DNA of 64,000 nucleotides from Bacteroides sp. OM05-12 (lineage in GTDB: Bacteria > Bacteroidota > Bacteroidia > Bacteroidales > Bacteroidaceae), in assembly GCF_003438995.1 (NCBI RefSeq), contig NZ_QSUN01000002.1, positions 1-64,000 of the forward strand. The letters are read 5' to 3'. This document shows, piece after piece, positions 18,182 to 26,809 of the stretch. Under the pieces are notes generated by a model. The model searched no databases. It saw nothing but the letters and a program-made list of their open reading frames with translations, and was not told the origin of the DNA. A program made the position numbers and the translations under genes. Numbering within the stretch: position 1 is the stretch's first letter; the number at the start of each line of letters is the position of its first letter.

Positions 18182-19891
18182 ATGGAAAACAGACTAAAGA
18201 AAGCAGGGCAAGAGTTAGCTAAAATGAGTGTTTATGCGCCGATGGAGATTTTTATCGGAGTTACTTTTTTTATTCTGTGGATTATCTATCAAAATATTGA
18301 TGAAGGATATTCTTATGACAGTGTATTGGCACTGTGTCCGCAATTCTTTGTATTGACGTTTATCTGCAATAAATTGTTTCGGAACGGATTGGGGCGTATT
18401 ATTTATTATCTGTCCGGTTTCTTGCTTTTTATGTTTGTTATGGCGAATGTGGACGCTTTTGTGCATTCGGCGGGCTATTGGTTCTCACTTTTGATTGCTT
18501 TTCTTGTTCTTATTTCTTATGGATGGTATCGGGATAATGAACGTTTTGCTGCTCATGCCGTCCGTGTACTTTTGAATATTTTCTCTGCGGTGTTCATAGC
18601 GTATGCCCTCTGTCTGGCTGTTGTGGCTATTTATGCTTCTATTATTTATATCTTTAGTATAGACTTTCTAAAAGACTTTGACTTTTACAGTTATATTTTG
18701 AGTTTCTCAAACTTCGTATCTTTACCTTTGGCATTTGTCTACTTTGACAAGAAGGAACAGGAGCCGGATTTTCATTCTTCGAGAGTTTTTGATATACTGA
18801 TGAATTTTATTTTCTCTCCGGCAATAATTGTCTATACGGTCATCTTGTATATCTACTTTGCTAAGATTGCCGTTCTTTGGGAATTGCCTAAAGGCCAGGT
18901 GGCATATATGGTATTTGCTTTTGTGTTGAGCGTGGTGATAGGTAAAGCCTGTCAGCCGCTTTTGTACCGGAGATTTTATGATTGGTTTTATCGTTATGCC
19001 AGCTTTATCTCTTTACCCCTGTTTGTGATGTTTTGGGTCGGGGTAGGCTATCGGATAAATGAATACGGATTTACGGAGGAGCGTGTCTACCTTGTATTAT
19101 TAGGCGGACTGACTACGCTTTGTATGCTCTTTTTTCTGACAAAAGTGTTGGGAAAGTATTTATATATAGCTTTAATTGCTATTTTTGTTCTCTCGATATT
19201 TACCTTTATCCCTGCTGTTTCTGCGAAGCGGATAGGACTGGTCTCACAGACGAAGCGGTTGGACAAAGTGATAGAGAAGCTGGGAATTGCGGATTCTTCA
19301 GGTCTTTTGCATCGTATTCACGCAGATAATGATACGGTTTATAAGAGGGAATACAAAGAACTGTATGGTGCGTTCAGATATGTTGCCGGACAAAGGAGTG
19401 AAGCATATATGATGGCTCATTATGGTGTGGATGGTGCTTTTGATTTGAGAAAGAAGATTATTCCCGGTAGTTTGGATAATTATGTGACGTGGGGAGGGGA
19501 GATTGATTCTCAATCTGAAGAGAGATTCATTACTTTCGGGGCTTGGACGGATATTGAGGGCTTTACCGGATTATATGATCTTGATGTAAGTCCCGAATAT
19601 TCTAACGGTGATTATAAGGTAACAAAGGGAATGTATACTTTTCGTTTTAAGAATGGTACGTTAACTTTGAAAGATACTTTGGGTAATATGGCAGTTCAGG
19701 ACATGAATCAATATGTTAACGGTATATTAAGAGGCATGAAGTCTTTGGGAGATATGCCGGATTCATGCAGAGAGCGTTTGCATTATGTAGATACGGATTT
19801 GGGACGTATTGTGTTCAGCAGTCTCACGCTTTCCGGCGATAGTATATATAAGGTGGATTATTTGAGAGCAGATTATTTATTAACCAAATAA
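18182..19891 (+). CDS. DUF4153-type multi-pass membrane protein
   Basis: In this 569-residue protein residues about 20-390 are hydrophobic with roughly ten to twelve membrane helices (FIGVTFFILWIIY, FLLFMFVMANVDAFVH, YIALIAIFVLSIFTFIPAV). The last 150 residues are soluble and beta-rich (YVTWGGEIDSQSEERFITFG). This layout matches the DUF4153 family as I know it. No transport or enzymatic motif is visible. It ends 7 bases before ridA and is probably co-transcribed with it. Confidence 0.65.
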   Translation: MENRLKKAGQELAKMSVYAPMEIFIGVTFFILWIIYQNIDEGYSYDSVLALCPQFFVLTFICNKLFRNGLGRIIYYLSGFLLFMFVMANVDAFVHSAGYWFSLLIAFLVLISYGWYRDNERFAAHAVRVLLNIFSAVFIAYALCLAVVAIYASIIYIFSIDFLKDFDFYSYILSFSNFVSLPLAFVYFDKKEQEPDFHSSRVFDILMNFIFSPAIIVYTVILYIYFAKIAVLWELPKGQVAYMVFAFVLSVVIGKACQPLLYRRFYDWFYRYASFISLPLFVMFWVGVGYRINEYGFTEERVYLVLLGGLTTLCMLFFLTKVLGKYLYIALIAIFVLSIFTFIPAVSAKRIGLVSQTKRLDKVIEKLGIADSSGLLHRIHADNDTVYKREYKELYGAFRYVAGQRSEAYMMAHYGVDGAFDLRKKIIPGSLDNYVTWGGEIDSQSEERFITFGAWTDIEGFTGLYDLDVSPEYSNGDYKVTKGMYTFRFKNGTLTLKDTLGNMAVQDMNQYVNGILRGMKSLGDMPDSCRERLHYVDTDLGRIVFSSLTLSGDSIYKVDYLRADYLLTK

Positions 19892-19898
19892 AGAAAAT

Positions 19899-20276
19899 AT
19901 GAAAAAAGTAATTTTTAGTGATAAGGCTCCTGCTGCGATAGGACCTTACAGTCAGGCAATAGAAGCAAACGGAATGATATTTGTATCGGGACAACTTCCG
20001 GTTGATGCCAAAACAGGGGAATTTGTTCCGGGTGGTGTATCGGAACAAGCACGTCAGTCGTTAGAAAACATCAAGCATATTCTTACTGAAGCAGGATTGA
20101 CGATGGCAGATATTGTTAAAACTACGGTATTCTTGTCTGATATGTCGCTCTTTGCGGAAATGAACGCTGTGTATGCTACCTATTTTGAAGGAGCTTTTCC
20201 TGCTCGTTCGGCTGTGGCTGTGAAAGCATTACCGAAAGGTGCTTTGGTGGAAATCGAGTGTATTGTTGCCCGTTAG
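19899..20276 (+). CDS. ridA: Enamine/imine deaminase RidA
   Basis: RidA hydrolyses reactive 2-aminoacrylate formed by PLP enzymes. The 125-residue protein shows the YjgF/RidA pattern: PAAIGPYSQAIEANGMIFVSGQLP at the N-terminus, and a C-terminal PARSAVAVKALPKGALVEIE that includes the conserved Arg of the active site. Length and sequence are typical. It follows the DUF4153 gene by 7 bases. Confidence 0.95.
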   Translation: MKKVIFSDKAPAAIGPYSQAIEANGMIFVSGQLPVDAKTGEFVPGGVSEQARQSLENIKHILTEAGLTMADIVKTTVFLSDMSLFAEMNAVYATYFEGAFPARSAVAVKALPKGALVEIECIVAR

Positions 20277-20298
20277 TATGACCGGATACAGTCAAAAG

Positions 20299-20406
20299 GA
20301 CGATTGAATCGTTTCAGCAGGGACATCCTTGCGTTTAGGCAAGGGAAGCCTGTCGTTCAGGCTTGGGCAAACGACAGGCTTCCCTTGGTGAAACGATTCA
20401 ATCGTC
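20299..20406. repeat. Nested intergenic palindrome, family B
   Basis: The outer arms GACGATTGAATCGTTTCA (20299-20316) and its exact complement (20389-20406) enclose an inner pair, AAGGGAAGCCTGTCGTT (20341-20357) and AACGACAGGCTTCCCTT (20370-20386). It lies between the convergent ridA and folC and probably terminates both. Confidence 0.75.
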
Positions 20407-20413
20407 TTGATAT

Positions 20414-21712
20414 TTATTCTTGATAACAATAATCTTTTAGTAAATCCGCAACGATAAAACTGCTTCCGCCTACGAAGATAAAATCATTTTCTTGTGCGTT
20501 TTCTTTTGCAGCTTCCAGAGCTTGTGATACGGTGGGGTAGCGTTTTCCTTTCAGTCCGGATTTGTCGGCCAATAGTTGCAGTTCGTCTTCCGGTAAAGCA
20601 CGTTTTACACTGGCACGTGTAAAGTAATATGTAGCGTCTTTAGGAAGCATGGCAAGTACGCCGCTTATATCTTTGTCATTTACCATACCTATTATTATAT
20701 GTAATTGACGGTAAGTCTGATAATTGATTAATTGTTCTACAATATAAGATATGCCTCCCGTGTTGTGTCCGGTGTCGCAGATGATGGTAGGGTGTTCCCC
20801 TATTTTCTGCCAGCGTCCCATCAATCCTGTTAAGTTTGTGACTTCGGCGAATCCTTTGCGAACATCGTTCTCGAACAATTTAAATCCCTTTTTGTTTAAT
20901 TGGCGAATAGCCGAGAGCAGTGTATTCGTGTTTTTTAATTGGCACAGACCGCCCAGCTTTCCGTTTAAAGCAGCATAATCTTCCGTTTGGTAAACCCATT
21001 GCCCGTTTTCATCTTTGCGTGCGTCATGGAGCAGGTGCTCTTCTTCCGCAAACAAGATGGGAGCACCAACTTTCTGTGCCTTATTGATGAACACAGGCTT
21101 TGTTTCCGGAGTCGTTTCTCCGATAATAACAGGGATGCCGCCTTTGATGATGCCGGCTTTCTCGCTTGCTATTTCAGCCAATGTGTTTCCTAAGAATTGG
21201 GTATGGTCAAAACTGATGTTGGTGATGATGCATAATTCCGGCGTGATGATATTGGTGCAGTCCAATCTGCCTCCCAAACCTACTTCTATGATTGCAACAT
21301 CAACTTTTTCCTCTTCAAAATACTTGAAAGCCATGGCTGTAGTCAGTTCAAAGAAAGATGGCGCCAGGGGCTCGAAGAATGAACGGTATTTATCAACAAA
21401 ATCCACAACGAATTCTTCCGGGACGGTTTTCCCATTTATGCGGATACGTTCCCGAAAGTCTACCAAGTGCGGTGAAGTATATAATCCGGTCTTGTACCCG
21501 GCGCTTTGAAGTATCGCAGCCAACGTGTGCGAGCAGGAACCTTTCCCATTGGTACCTGCCACATGGATGGTTTTGAACTTCCGATGAGGATGCCCGAAAT
21601 ATTCGTCTAAGGCATAAGTGTTGTCCAAACCTTCTTTGTAGGCGGATGAACCGATTTGTTGAAACATCGGAACACTCTCATATAAATAGGTCAAAGTCTC
21701 TTGATAATTCAT
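20414..21712 (-). CDS. folC: Folylpolyglutamate synthase / dihydrofolate synthase
   Basis: The enzyme adds glutamate to dihydropteroate and folates in an ATP-dependent reaction. The 432 residues carry the P-loop TIHVAGTNGKGSCSHTLA (about 50-67), TSPHLVDFRERIRING, the Mur-ligase centre IIEVGLGGRLDCTN with FDHTQFLG, and the C-terminal domain TIICDTGHNTGG. Length and motif order are standard for FolC. Confidence 0.96.
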   Translation of the reverse strand: MNYQETLTYLYESVPMFQQIGSSAYKEGLDNTYALDEYFGHPHRKFKTIHVAGTNGKGSCSHTLAAILQSAGYKTGLYTSPHLVDFRERIRINGKTVPEEFVVDFVDKYRSFFEPLAPSFFELTTAMAFKYFEEEKVDVAIIEVGLGGRLDCTNIITPELCIITNISFDHTQFLGNTLAEIASEKAGIIKGGIPVIIGETTPETKPVFINKAQKVGAPILFAEEEHLLHDARKDENGQWVYQTEDYAALNGKLGGLCQLKNTNTLLSAIRQLNKKGFKLFENDVRKGFAEVTNLTGLMGRWQKIGEHPTIICDTGHNTGGISYIVEQLINYQTYRQLHIIIGMVNDKDISGVLAMLPKDATYYFTRASVKRALPEDELQLLADKSGLKGKRYPTVSQALEAAKENAQENDFIFVGGSSFIVADLLKDYCYQE

Positions 21713-21787
21713 CGTTTTATAATATTTAACAGCGAACCGGGTTCACTGTCTTATTAAAATAACTATATTAGTTGCATGATTAACTGC

Positions 21788-21795
21788 TACCTTTG
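21788..21795 (+). promoter_or_regulatory. -7 element of the phoH gene
   Basis: TACCTTTG matches TAnnTTTG. The leader to the ATG at 21847 is about 45 bases. No clear -33 element was seen. Confidence 0.5.
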
Positions 21796-21846
21796 GCGTT
21801 AATCATAAATCGATTGCAAATATCAACATTTTAAATCTAAGAAAGT

Positions 21847-23175
21847 ATGGGCAAGAAGAAAAATTTTGTTTTGGATACAAATGTAATCCTGCACGACTAT
21901 AATTGTCTGAAGAATTTTCAGGAAAATGATGTTTATCTTCCTATTGTTGTCTTAGAAGAGGTAGATAAGTTTAAGAAAGGTAATGAACAGATAAACTTTA
22001 ATGCCCGTGAGTTTGCCCGTGAGTTGGATGAGATCACCGCCGACTGTAATTCACTGGAAGGTGGAGTAAGCTTGGGCGAAGGTATGGGGAAACTCTTTGT
22101 GATTGTCAAAGAAGCAAACTCGAAACGGGTGAGAGACGCTTTTATGGAGCGTAAGCCGGATCATGATATTTTGGAAGTTGCAGACTGGTTATTGGAAAGA
22201 GATAAGAAAAAATCTACTATCCTCGTTACCAAAGATGTGAATCTGCGTATGAAAGCGCGCTCTTTGGGTATTCCTTGTGAAGATTATATTACCGATAAAG
22301 TAATCAATATCGATATCTTTGAGAAATCCAATGAGGTATTTGAGGGCATTGATCCCACTTTAATCGACCGTATTTATTCTACTAAAGAAGGGATTGATAT
22401 CAGTGAATTTGATTTTCAGTCTGTTATTAAACCTAACGAATGTTTCATTTTGAAGAGTGATCGTTCCAGTGTCTTGGCACGTTATAATCCGTTTACGCAT
22501 TGCGTGCATAAAGTCAATAAAGGGAAATATTATGGTATTGAGCCACGAAATGCAGAACAGAGCTTTGCTTTTGAAATCTTGAATGATCCGGAGATAAAGC
22601 TGGTTGCTTTAACAGGGAAAGCGGGTACGGGTAAGACATTACTTGCTTTGGCGGGAGCATTAGGACAACTAAACGACTATAAGCAGATATTGCTTGCACG
22701 GCCTATTGTAGCACTGTCTAATAAAGACTTGGGATTCTTGCCGGGCGATGCAAAAGAGAAGGTAGCTCCTTATATGCAGCCTCTATTCGATAATCTGAAT
22801 GTAATAAAGAGACAATTCTCAGCTAACTCTGCGGAAGTGAAACGATTGGACGATATGCAGAAGAGTGAACAATTGGTCATTGAGGCTTTGGCATTTATTC
22901 GCGGACGTAGCTTATCTGAAACTTATTGCATTATAGATGAGGCTCAAAACCTGACTCCTCATGAAGTAAAAACCATCATAACCCGTGCCGGTGAAGGAAC
23001 AAAAATTGTGTTTACCGGAGATATCCAGCAGATAGACCAACCCTATCTCGACAGTCAATCCAATGGATTGGTTTATATGATAGACAAAATGAATGGACAA
23101 AATATATTTGCACATGTGAATCTGGTGAAAGGAGAGAGAAGTGCTCTCAGTGAGTTGGCAAGTAATCTGTTATAA
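21847..23175 (+). CDS. PIN-PhoH fusion ATPase (PhoH2 type)
   Basis: In this 442-residue protein, residues 1-140 are a PIN ribonuclease domain with its acidic residues (NFVLDTNVILHDYN, VVLEEVDKF, ILVTKDVNLRMKA). The C-terminal half is a PhoH P-loop ATPase with Walker A ALTGKAGTGKTLLALA (about 254-269) and Walker B TYCIIDEAQNLTPHE. In mycobacteria PhoH2 proteins act as RNA helicase-nucleases. A role in RNA processing is inferred from that family. It stands alone under its own promoter. Confidence 0.9.
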   Translation: MGKKKNFVLDTNVILHDYNCLKNFQENDVYLPIVVLEEVDKFKKGNEQINFNAREFARELDEITADCNSLEGGVSLGEGMGKLFVIVKEANSKRVRDAFMERKPDHDILEVADWLLERDKKKSTILVTKDVNLRMKARSLGIPCEDYITDKVINIDIFEKSNEVFEGIDPTLIDRIYSTKEGIDISEFDFQSVIKPNECFILKSDRSSVLARYNPFTHCVHKVNKGKYYGIEPRNAEQSFAFEILNDPEIKLVALTGKAGTGKTLLALAGALGQLNDYKQILLARPIVALSNKDLGFLPGDAKEKVAPYMQPLFDNLNVIKRQFSANSAEVKRLDDMQKSEQLVIEALAFIRGRSLSETYCIIDEAQNLTPHEVKTIITRAGEGTKIVFTGDIQQIDQPYLDSQSNGLVYMIDKMNGQNIFAHVNLVKGERSALSELASNLL

Positions 23176-23273
23176 TCACTGAATTCAATGATATCCTTTG
23201 TACGACGGGCTATTTTTATTGAATAGTCCGTCGTTTATTGTTGATTTTAGGTTTCGATTAATAAAAAATATTC

Positions 23274-23281
23274 TATCTTTG
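23274..23281 (+). promoter_or_regulatory. -7 element of the polysaccharide gene
   Basis: TATCTTTG is a perfect consensus, 30 bases before the ATG at 23312. It lies inside the longer open frame from 23198, which argues for the downstream start. Confidence 0.6.
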
Positions 23282-23311
23282 CGTCCTATTATAAACAATC
23301 ATAAAATAAAA

Positions 23312-25216
23312 ATGAGAACTAAGCTGTTTCGTAAATATCTATCAACAAAGGTTCTGCCTATCTGGGCTATTTTGTTATTGGATATTGCTCTAGTTATCTT
23401 ATCGTGTTTGGTAGCATTTTTCCTCCGTTATGATGTGGATGGGATAGTGGATGAATCAACATCAGTAGAAAAGTTTTTACTGATAGCTGTTGTTGTTAAT
23501 GTCTTCTTTTTCCGTTGCTTCCGTACATATTTAGGAGTTCTGAGATACTCTTCGTTCGTAGATATTATGCGAATCTTTGTTTCCTTGACAATAGGTTATA
23601 TCGTACTTATATTGGGAAACTCTCTTCATTATGTTATTGAAGGCGGTAAACTATTGCCGGATAGCGTAATCTTTATGGCTTATATACTGAACTTTACCTT
23701 GATGGCGTGCTCACGTATTGTTGTGAAGTTAATGTATGAATCGGTTCATTTTGATGGTCGTCGCAGTGTGAATGTATTTATATATGGAGCAAAAGAAGCC
23801 GGAATTAATATTGCGAAGTCATTGCGTGTCAACTTAAAGAACCGTTATCGCTTGCGCGGGTTTATTGCCGATGAATCTGAATTGATAAATAAAGTGATGA
23901 TGGGAGTCAGGGTATATCCGAATGATGACTATTTATTGGATACGATTGATGACCGTGGTGTTAGTGTGGTTATCGTATCGCCTGCAAAGATGGAGACTTT
24001 AACGGGTACTGATCTTGTCGATACTTTGTTAACGCATCACGTAAAACTACTTACTGCTCCTCCGTTGAGCGAATGGAACGGACAGACAATAGATCATACC
24101 CAGCTAAAAGAAATACAGATTGAAGACTTACTTCCTCGTGAACCGATAGAGGTGGATATGATGAAGATTGCATCACATTTGGAAGGAAAGCGCGTGCTTA
24201 TTACCGGTGCTGCGGGTTCTATCGGTAGTGAGATAATGAGGCAGGTTGCTTCTTTCAATCCTTATAAATTAATTTTGATAGACCAGGCAGAGACTCCTTT
24301 GCATGATATCCGTTTGGAATTGCAGGATTATTGGCGTAATATAGATGCAGTTACTATTATTGCGGACGTATCCAATCAAGGACGGATGGAAGAAATATTT
24401 AAAGAATACCGTCCCCAATATATTTTCCATGCAGCAGCTTATAAACATGTCCCGATGATGGAAGATAATGTATCCGAATCTATTCGTGTGAATGTGATGG
24501 GTACTCGTATTGTTGCAGATTTGGCGGTGAAATATAATGCGGAGAAGTTTGTAATGATATCTACGGATAAGGCTGTGAATCCGACCAATGTGATGGGATG
24601 TTCCAAGCGTTTGGCTGAGATTTATGTGCAGTCTTTGGCCAAGAAATTACAATCAGAGGGTGATAGTTCCGTGAAGTTTATTACAACACGTTTTGGTAAT
24701 GTGTTAGGCTCTAATGGCTCTGTTATTCCTCGCTTTAAAGAACAAATACAAAGAGGTGGGCCTGTTACGGTGACACATCCTAATATTATCCGCTATTTTA
24801 TGACGATACCTGAAGCTTGCCGTTTGGTTCTGGAAGCAGGAAGTATGGGCAACGGCGGTGAAATATATATCTTTGATATGGGGCATCCGGTTAAGATAGT
24901 AGATTTGGCGAAGCGTATGATTTCTCTTTCCGGACGTAGTGATGTCAAGATTGAGTTTACAGGGCTTCGTCATGGCGAGAAGTTGTATGAAGAACTTCTG
25001 AACACTAAAGAACTAACAAAACCTACTTATCATAAGAAAATAATGATTGCAACAGTGCGTGAATATGATTATGATGAAGTAAAGGTGCGTATACAAAAGC
25101 TGATTGATGAAAGCTATTCATATGATCAGATGCGCATCGTCGGAGCAATGAAAGATATTGTTCCAGAGTTTATCAGTAAGAATTCTTGTTTTGAGGTGTT
25201 GGATAAGAAGTCATAG
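23312..25216 (+). CDS. CapD/WbpM-type UDP-sugar 4,6-dehydratase, membrane-bound
   Basis: The start at 23312 gives 634 residues. Four N-terminal membrane helices (about 15-140) lead to a first Rossmann domain (NVFIYGAKEAGINIAKSL) and then the short-chain dehydrogenase domain, with nucleotide motif VLITGAAGSIGSEIMRQV (about 295), HAAAYKHVPMME and STDKAVNPTNVMGCSKR. This architecture is that of WbpM/PglF/CapD enzymes, which convert UDP-GlcNAc to the 4-keto-6-deoxy sugar for capsule, O-antigen or glycoprotein sugars. No other glycan genes are adjacent, so it probably supplies a shared precursor. A terminator follows. Confidence 0.9.
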   Translation: MRTKLFRKYLSTKVLPIWAILLLDIALVILSCLVAFFLRYDVDGIVDESTSVEKFLLIAVVVNVFFFRCFRTYLGVLRYSSFVDIMRIFVSLTIGYIVLILGNSLHYVIEGGKLLPDSVIFMAYILNFTLMACSRIVVKLMYESVHFDGRRSVNVFIYGAKEAGINIAKSLRVNLKNRYRLRGFIADESELINKVMMGVRVYPNDDYLLDTIDDRGVSVVIVSPAKMETLTGTDLVDTLLTHHVKLLTAPPLSEWNGQTIDHTQLKEIQIEDLLPREPIEVDMMKIASHLEGKRVLITGAAGSIGSEIMRQVASFNPYKLILIDQAETPLHDIRLELQDYWRNIDAVTIIADVSNQGRMEEIFKEYRPQYIFHAAAYKHVPMMEDNVSESIRVNVMGTRIVADLAVKYNAEKFVMISTDKAVNPTNVMGCSKRLAEIYVQSLAKKLQSEGDSSVKFITTRFGNVLGSNGSVIPRFKEQIQRGGPVTVTHPNIIRYFMTIPEACRLVLEAGSMGNGGEIYIFDMGHPVKIVDLAKRMISLSGRSDVKIEFTGLRHGEKLYEELLNTKELTKPTYHKKIMIATVREYDYDEVKVRIQKLIDESYSYDQMRIVGAMKDIVPEFISKNSCFEVLDKKS

Positions 25217-25235
25217 TTCGTATTTATCAGATATA

Positions 25236-25273
25236 AAAAATCTGCTAGTAATCTTTACTAGCAGATTTTTTTA
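25236..25273 (+). terminator. Terminator of the CapD-like gene
   Basis: AAATCTGCTAGTA pairs with TACTAGCAGATTT around a five-base loop, followed by TTTTT. Confidence 0.85.
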
Positions 25274-25332
25274 TGGATTATATCAAGTGTTTATCTGTTG
25301 TTGAAATAGATAAACTGTTTCTCGATAATTAT

Positions 25333-26706
25333 TTAAAGTCTTTCTAACTGTACCGTAAAGTGGCGCATCAATGGGGCTTCCCATGCGATACGTACTCCTC
25401 TCGTAATACTTTCACGACGGTCATATACATTCTTTAGAGCTACAGCAATGACATCCATGTGATTATTGGTGTATACTCTTCTAGGTATGGCAAGACGCAA
25501 TAGATCCAAACCTCCGAAACGGTTTTCGCGTGTTACAGGATCACGGTCTGCCAACAAGTATCCTATTTCACATCCTCTGATACCTGCTTCCAGATAAAGT
25601 TCTACGGTCAATGTTTGAGCGGGGAACTCTTCTTTAGGGACACAAGTCAACACTTTAGGAGCATCGACAAAGATAGCGTGCCCACCTGCAGGACGTTGAT
25701 AAGGAATACCGAATTCATCTAATTTGTCGGCGAGGTATTGTACTTGACGGATACGCGTTTCCAAATTATCAAATTCCGTGTTTTCATCCAGCCCGATAGC
25801 CAAAGCATTCATGTCGCGACCGTTCATACCACCGTAAGTGAGATAGCCTTCAAATTGTACACAGAATCCTTTTGCTCCATCGTACCATTCTTGTTTACGT
25901 GTAGCAATGAAACCGCCCATATTTACGATACCGTCTTTCTTAGCACTCATGGTCATACCATCTGCCAAGTCAAACATTTCGCGGGTGATTTCTTTGATTG
26001 TTTTGTTTTCGTAACCTTTTTCACGTGTCTTTATAAAGTATGCGTTTTCAGCAAAGCGTGCAGAGTCAAAAATTACAGGCTTATTATATTTATCGGCGAG
26101 AGCACGTACTTCACGAAGATTCTGCATGGAAACCGGTTGTCCGCCTGCCGTATTATTGGTGATTGTGACAATGATAAATGGAATGCGGTCACTATATTCC
26201 TGCAATGCTTTCTCCAATTTTTTCGGATCTACGTTTCCTTTGAAAGGAACTTCCAGTTGAGTGTCTTTAGCTTCGTCTATGGTGCAATCCAAGGCAATAG
26301 CTTTGCGTCCTTCGATATGTCCTTTAGTTGTGTCGAAGTGAGAGTTTCCCGGTACAATATTCCCTTCTTTAACGAGATAAGAGAATAATACATTTTCTGC
26401 TGCACGTCCTTGGTGAGTAGGGATAACATATTCAAAGCCGGTAAGCTTCGTAATCATGTCTTTCAATTTAAAGAAAGATGTTGCACCTGCGTAACTTTCA
26501 TCCCCTAACATCAAGCCTGCCCATTGGCGGTCGCTCATCGCTCCTGTTCCTGAATCAGTGATTAAATCAATATACACTTGTTCGGCTTTAAGCTGAAAAA
26601 CATTGTAATGTGCTTCTTTAATCCATTGTTCTCTTTCGGCGCGTGTGCTTTTCCGAATGGGTTCTACCATCTTGATTTTCCAAGATTCTGCAAAAGGTAA
26701 TTCCAT
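25333..26706 (-). CDS. tnaA: Tryptophanase (tryptophan indole-lyase)
   Basis: This PLP enzyme splits tryptophan into indole, pyruvate and ammonia. The 457 residues include THQGRAAEN, NNTAGGQPVSM, FDSARFAENAYF and the PLP-lysine motif MSAKKDG (Lys257). It is distinguished from tyrosine phenol-lyase by SARFAENA and by RHFT near the C-terminus, where phenol-lyases have RFFT. No tna leader peptide or tryptophan permease is adjacent. It lies next to the cobamide locus; from memory tnaA also neighbours a btuB/btuG locus in B. thetaiotaomicron. Confidence 0.93.
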   Translation of the reverse strand: MELPFAESWKIKMVEPIRKSTRAEREQWIKEAHYNVFQLKAEQVYIDLITDSGTGAMSDRQWAGLMLGDESYAGATSFFKLKDMITKLTGFEYVIPTHQGRAAENVLFSYLVKEGNIVPGNSHFDTTKGHIEGRKAIALDCTIDEAKDTQLEVPFKGNVDPKKLEKALQEYSDRIPFIIVTITNNTAGGQPVSMQNLREVRALADKYNKPVIFDSARFAENAYFIKTREKGYENKTIKEITREMFDLADGMTMSAKKDGIVNMGGFIATRKQEWYDGAKGFCVQFEGYLTYGGMNGRDMNALAIGLDENTEFDNLETRIRQVQYLADKLDEFGIPYQRPAGGHAIFVDAPKVLTCVPKEEFPAQTLTVELYLEAGIRGCEIGYLLADRDPVTRENRFGGLDLLRLAIPRRVYTNNHMDVIAVALKNVYDRRESITRGVRIAWEAPLMRHFTVQLERL

Positions 26707-26743
26707 ACTAGATTTTTTATAGTAGTTAATATTTATGATGAAG

Positions 26744-26774
26744 CGAAGTTACGTTTTAATATCATAAAATCCAA
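26744..26774 (-). promoter_or_regulatory. tnaA promoter
   Basis: On the minus strand TTGG (26771-26774), 19 bases, then TAACTTCG (26744-26751): a near-consensus -33/-7 pair about 40 bases before the start codon. Confidence 0.5.
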
Positions 26775-26809
26775 TTATATTTTCGAAAAAATGTATGGAG
26801 ATAGTATAC

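Noticed and set aside
23198..23311. Upstream start of the CapD-like gene
   Set aside because: The frame runs through the perfect TATCTTTG promoter at 23274, and the ATG at 23312 begins a typical membrane N-terminus.
25333..26706. Tyrosine phenol-lyase
   Set aside because: SARFAENA and RHFT are the tryptophanase forms; phenol-lyases have ATRCVENA and RFFT.
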